A stretch of 64,000 nucleotides of DNA. It comes from Corynebacterium cystitidis (GTDB taxonomy: Bacteria; Actinomycetota; Actinomycetes; Mycobacteriales; Mycobacteriaceae). The DNA lies in assembly GCF_900187295.1 (NCBI RefSeq), contig NZ_LT906473.1, positions 2,728,001-2,792,000 of the forward strand, written 5' to 3'. How positions within the stretch are numbered: position 1 is the first letter of the stretch; each line of letters begins with the position of its first letter. The position numbers were made by a program, and so were the translations under genes. Positions 61,006 through 64,000 of this stretch are shown here, piece by piece. A model generated the notes under the pieces. That model searched no databases, had not been told where the DNA came from, and worked only from the letters and a program-made list of their open reading frames with translations.

Positions 61006-61949
61006 GCATGGCACACCCCAGTGGCGAACAATTCACCATCTCTTCCTCAGGCTTTCAGGCGGTGATTACCAGCGTGGGTGCGTCGTTGCGCTCACTCACC
61101 TTTAACGGCAAGCCCATGATAGATAGTTTTCTTATCGACGAGATCCGGCCCGCCTTTCATGGGGCACCGTTGGCACCTTGGCCCAACCGCATTGCCGATG
61201 GACGGTACACCTTTCGCGGGCAAACCTACCAAGTGGCGCTTACAGAACCGGAACGCGGAAATGCTCTCCATGGACTGGTGTGTTGGGATGAATGGTCACT
61301 TGAACAGGGCGGCGCGGACCGTGTTCGGCTTAGCACCGTCATTGCCCCTCAGGCGGGGTACCCGCACCGAGTGAAGGTCACTACCGAATACCTGCTAAGC
61401 GGTTCCGGCCTGGTGTGGACGGTTACCGCTCAGAACCTGGGCGGTTCCGTTGCCCCTGTGGGCTTGGGTACTCATGCTTACTTAAGGCCCCACGCAGGGG
61501 CAGTGGACGATTGGTGTCTCGCGCTGCCTGCAGCGCAGGTGCTCGACGTGGACCCCCACCGCCTGCTTCCGCGACAATGGCATTCCGCAGATAGCTTCCC
61601 TCCGTCCGCTCCGTTTGGCTTTGTCTCTGGGAAGGGGCTCGACGGCATGGTAGTAGATCACTGCTTTAGCCTTATCGACGGTCAGCCGGGTGTGGCAAAG
61701 TTGACCAATATCGTCACTGGTGAGGCCGTGACCATGACCTGGGATGCGACACTGTGCCCCTGGGTGCAGGTGTGTACATCGGATTTTGACGGAACGAGCC
61801 ATTTTCGCACCGGACTAGCAGTAGAGCCAGTGACATGTCCCCCGAATGGGTTCAATTCGGGGGAGGGGGTCGCTGAACTTGAGCCGGGGGAAGAGCTATC
61901 TATCTCGCTGTCGTTGAGCTGCAATTATGGAGAAATCTGCGGCAGCTAA
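61002..61949 (+). CDS. Aldose 1-epimerase
   Basis: A 315-aa galactose mutarotase-fold protein: WPNRIADGRYTF, GNALHGLVCWDEW (catalytic His region) and GTHAYLRP (second catalytic His), with a conserved Glu in LAVEPVTCPPN. It speeds the interchange of the alpha and beta forms of the sugar, which helps xylose isomerase. ATG overlaps the ROK gene stop (ATGA), so translation is coupled. The frame is open back to 60957. Confidence 0.9.
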   Translation: MSMAHPSGEQFTISSSGFQAVITSVGASLRSLTFNGKPMIDSFLIDEIRPAFHGAPLAPWPNRIADGRYTFRGQTYQVALTEPERGNALHGLVCWDEWSLEQGGADRVRLSTVIAPQAGYPHRVKVTTEYLLSGSGLVWTVTAQNLGGSVAPVGLGTHAYLRPHAGAVDDWCLALPAAQVLDVDPHRLLPRQWHSADSFPPSAPFGFVSGKGLDGMVVDHCFSLIDGQPGVAKLTNIVTGEAVTMTWDATLCPWVQVCTSDFDGTSHFRTGLAVEPVTCPPNGFNSGEGVAELEPGEELSISLSLSCNYGEICGS

Positions 61950-62051
61950 GGTCGCGCGGCGTGTCCCACCTTTTTTGATAACTTGATCACCCTAAAAGCG
62001 GGAATGTGACCTATTTATCTTTACTTTGAAGGGGTACTGTAGCTAACCTCA

Positions 62052-62078
62052 ATTAGTAAGTAATCTTTACTTACCAAT
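62052..62078 (+). promoter_or_regulatory. Palindromic operator before the sugar symporter
   Basis: GTAAGTAA and TTACTTAC form an inverted repeat, extended on both sides by ATTA and CAAT. It resembles the palindrome before xylA (TTAGTA/TACTAA core) and lies 63 bp before the symporter start. Confidence 0.75.
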
Positions 62079-62140
62079 AGTACAGGCGGAAACAACCAGT
62101 CCGGTACTGGTCAACCGACTCTCCAGGAAGGAGCAGAAAC

Positions 62141-63580
62141 GTGATTGAATCTGACTACGCGCCGTCTGCGAAGGAATCTTCGCATCGACACGACGGTCGC
62201 CTTTCAAAAAATCTCATCGGGATCGTCCTTGTTGCAGCGCTAGGAGGCCTGCTCTTCGGTTTCGATTCCGCAATTATCAACTCCGCTGTGGATGCCATCG
62301 CTGGTGACTTTGTGCTGTCACCAGGGCTTACGGGATTCACGGTATCTTGTGCGCTACTCGGCGCTGCCGCCGGCGCGTGGATCGCTGGACCGTTGACTGA
62401 CCGTTACGGGCGAGTAAGAGCCATGCTGGTTGCCTCGGCGTTGCTGTCTATCTCCGCAATCGGGAGCGCCTTCGCCATCGGCGTAATCGACCTGATCGTC
62501 TGGCGTTTCGTTGGAGGTATGGGCGTCGGCCTTGCGTCAGTGATCGCCCCGGCATATATCGCCGAGGTCTCCCCGGCCGAGCATCGAGGGCGGCTGGGCA
62601 GTACTCAGCAACTTGCCATCATGTTCGGCATGTTCGTGGCGCTGCTTACCGGCGCGTCTATCGCCTGGGCTGCAGGCAGCGCGTCATTTGAGATAGCTGG
62701 GATGAAAGCATGGCGGTGGATGTTCCTATCCGAGATTGTCTTCTCGGTGATTTACGGCCTGCTGGCACTTAGGCTCCCAGAGTCTCCTCGTTACTTGGTA
62801 ATCAAGGGGGACTTGGAGGAAGCTAGCGCCATTCTGCAGCAGTATGTCGGTGTTTCTGCTGAGAGGGTTGATGGCTCCATCGCCGATATCCGGGCAACTG
62901 TTGAGAGCGAAAAACGACAATCCTTCAGCGACCTGCTCGGCGGGCGCTTTTTCTTCCGCCCCGTGGTCTGGGTGGGTATCCTACTGTCCATTTTCCAGCA
63001 ATTCTGCGGCATCAACGTAATCTTCTACTACTCCACCACTTTGTGGAACTCCGTGGGATTCGAAGAATCGGACTCCCTGCTCATCTCCGTAGTCACCTCC
63101 ATTATCAACGTGATATTCACCGTAATTGCCTTCCTTCTCGTGGATAAGGTTGGTCGCAAGAAGCTTCTAATTACCGGTTCTGCCATCATGACTATCGGGC
63201 TCAGTGTCATGAGCCTGGCCTTTTCACAGGCAGTAACTACCGCTGACGGTGCAGTTTCGCTTCCAGGGAACTGGGGGGTCGTTGCTCTCGCCGCAGCCAA
63301 CTTCTTTGTTATTGGATTCAATATCAGCTGGGGTCCAGTGGTGTGGGTGCTGCTGGGGGAGATCTTCCCCAACAAGATTCGCGCGGTGGCCATGGGGGTG
63401 GCAGTCGCAGTCCAATGGATTGCCAATTTCATTGTCTCGACAACATTCCCAATCCTGGCGGAAAGCAACTTGGCCTTCGCGTACGGAATCTACGCATTCT
63501 TTTCCGGATTGTCGCTCATCTTCGTGATCACCATGGTCAAGGAAACCAGGGGCCGTACCTTGGAAGAAATGGAAATGTAA
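62141..63580 (+). CDS. MFS sugar/H+ symporter (XylE-like)
   Basis: A 479-aa major-facilitator protein of the sugar porter family with 12 predicted membrane spans. Signatures: GGLLFGFDSAIINSAVD, DRYGRVRAML, RFVGGMGVGLASVIAPAYIA, PESPRYL, QFCGINVIFYYS, DKVGRKKL and FNISWGPVVWVLLGEIFP. These include the sugar-binding QxxGxN motif. It probably brings xylose (or arabinose) into the cell together with protons. AAGGAG lies 6 bp before the GTG start. It is the last gene of the xylose region and is preceded by the operator at 62052. Confidence 0.94.
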   Translation: MIESDYAPSAKESSHRHDGRLSKNLIGIVLVAALGGLLFGFDSAIINSAVDAIAGDFVLSPGLTGFTVSCALLGAAAGAWIAGPLTDRYGRVRAMLVASALLSISAIGSAFAIGVIDLIVWRFVGGMGVGLASVIAPAYIAEVSPAEHRGRLGSTQQLAIMFGMFVALLTGASIAWAAGSASFEIAGMKAWRWMFLSEIVFSVIYGLLALRLPESPRYLVIKGDLEEASAILQQYVGVSAERVDGSIADIRATVESEKRQSFSDLLGGRFFFRPVVWVGILLSIFQQFCGINVIFYYSTTLWNSVGFEESDSLLISVVTSIINVIFTVIAFLLVDKVGRKKLLITGSAIMTIGLSVMSLAFSQAVTTADGAVSLPGNWGVVALAAANFFVIGFNISWGPVVWVLLGEIFPNKIRAVAMGVAVAVQWIANFIVSTTFPILAESNLAFAYGIYAFFSGLSLIFVITMVKETRGRTLEEMEM

Positions 63581-63747
63581 GGTTCGGGCCGCTAGCGTTC
63601 GGTCTTCTATCCTTCGGATCTACTCTCGGCTCTACCCGCCCGGAAAACCCGGGTCGATGGGCAAACACACGTTCTTGCAGCCCTTGTCGACGATCGGGCG
63701 GTAGCACAGCCGAGGGTGGTGCGTTCGGGCATGGTGACGGTGATTTC

Positions 63748-63822
63748 GCCGGTTTGGTCGAGATCCGCCAGATCGTAAACATTACCTCGCGGATCAAGGA
63801 AATCAACGAAGTGGCTGGGTAG
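63748..63822 (+). pseudogene. Third copy of the hsdR 3' end
   Basis: The last ~22 codons of hsdR: EIRQIVNITSRIKEINEVAG-stop, against ETSQIVDITSRIKKINEVAG in hsdR. The sequence upstream is unrelated to hsdR except for a few similar residues. It marks the right end of the block (xylose cluster) that follows the second copy. Confidence 0.85.
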
Positions 63823-63828
63823 GGCCGT

Positions 63829-64000
63829 CTATGCCCAGTCAAAAACGGCGGTTTCTAGGTCGATTTGTGCAACACCACCGCCACCGAACTTCAATCCACC
63901 AAATTCATATAATTCAAGATAGTAGGGGCCTAACCCTTCGGGAACACCTTGCTGATGAAAACTGGTGCCACCAAAGTGACTGCGGCCTTGGTGTTCATTC
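63829..64000 (-). CDS. Partial CDS at window edge, C-terminal ~56 aa
   Basis: Open minus-strand frame entering from beyond 64000 and stopping at 63829. It reads NEHQGRSHFGGTSFHQQGVP and ends GVAQIDLETAVFDWA. The spacing of the H-x-F-G-G block, a later Gly run and a final FDW resembles the tail of DUF1963/YwqG-like proteins, but I could not confirm it. Confidence 0.5.
   Translation of the reverse strand, partial: NEHQGRSHFGGTSFHQQGVPEGLGPYYLELYEFGGLKFGGGGVAQIDLETAVFDWA

Noticed and set aside
1..64000. tRNA, rRNA and CRISPR arrays
   Set aside because: I found no cloverleaf, ribosomal RNA stretch or spaced repeat array; the regular repeats are in coding linkers or in the AlbA_2 promoter.

Overview
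The window looks like a Corynebacterium chromosome. Evidence: a complete corynebacterial haem-uptake locus (htaA-hmuTUV-htaB beside hmuO), 19-bp DtxR-type iron boxes before at least five transcription units, corynebacterial IS fragments, and two gene families I know only from this genus's kind of accessory DNA. I cannot name the species. Much of the window is accessory: nested insertion sequences, duplicated gene pieces and decaying genes alternate with intact operons.

Layout. (1) 1-2.2 kb: a small cysteine-rich DUF1540 protein behind a DtxR-like box, then nrdI-nrdF. The NrdF has lost three of its metal-binding glutamates (Gln, Ser and Lys instead), the signature of the metal-free class Ie ribonucleotide reductase. 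No nrdE or nrdH is present. (2) 2.4-7.1 kb: an IS630 element interrupted by an intact IS256 element with a clean 8-bp target duplication; it truncates a DUF2326 gene; an IS21 helper ATPase with a damaged Walker A follows. (3) 7.5-9 kb: a secreted SGNH hydrolase and an apbE fragment. (4) 9.4-15.7 kb: a DtxR-boxed operon of an ECF S component, a fused ECF ATPase-ATPase-T protein and two IrtAB/YbtPQ-like ABC half-transporters, probably a metallophore importer. (5) 15.8-21.4 kb: a GH10 xylanase, then FMN reductase, flavinylated fumarate-reductase-like enzyme and ApbE. (6) 21.7-37.6 kb: paired DnaA boxes, parDE, a duplicated leader, and a type VII-type Rhs toxin locus (two WXG100-like proteins, an adaptor-size protein, a 1708-aa Rhs nuclease toxin, three mosaic immunity paralogues and an orphan toxin tip). 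Members of an unrecognised paralogous family lie on both sides. (7) 38.3-45.9 kb: hmuO, htaA, hmuTUV and htaB with three DtxR boxes. (8) 46-57 kb: a defence island with truncated hsdM, a frameshifted EcsC-family gene, an AlbA_2/Schlafen-like ATPase behind 21-bp-spaced iterons, full-length hsdR, and two HEPN Abi genes. (9) 57-63.6 kb: xylB, xylA, a ROK regulator, aldose 1-epimerase and a sugar/H+ symporter, with matching palindromes before xylA and the symporter.

How it works together. The haem genes bind haem at the envelope (HtaA, HtaB), pass it to HmuT, import it through HmuUV and release iron with HmuO, all under apparent DtxR control; the ECF/IrtAB cluster probably imports another metal complex under the same regulator. 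The metal-free NrdF fits a low-metal lifestyle. The secreted xylanase and the xyl cluster together form a xylan/xylose route. The most striking structural pattern is that each HEPN Abi gene, and also the xylose cluster, is bracketed by duplicated pieces of hsdR, as if cassettes were inserted at the two ends of that gene.
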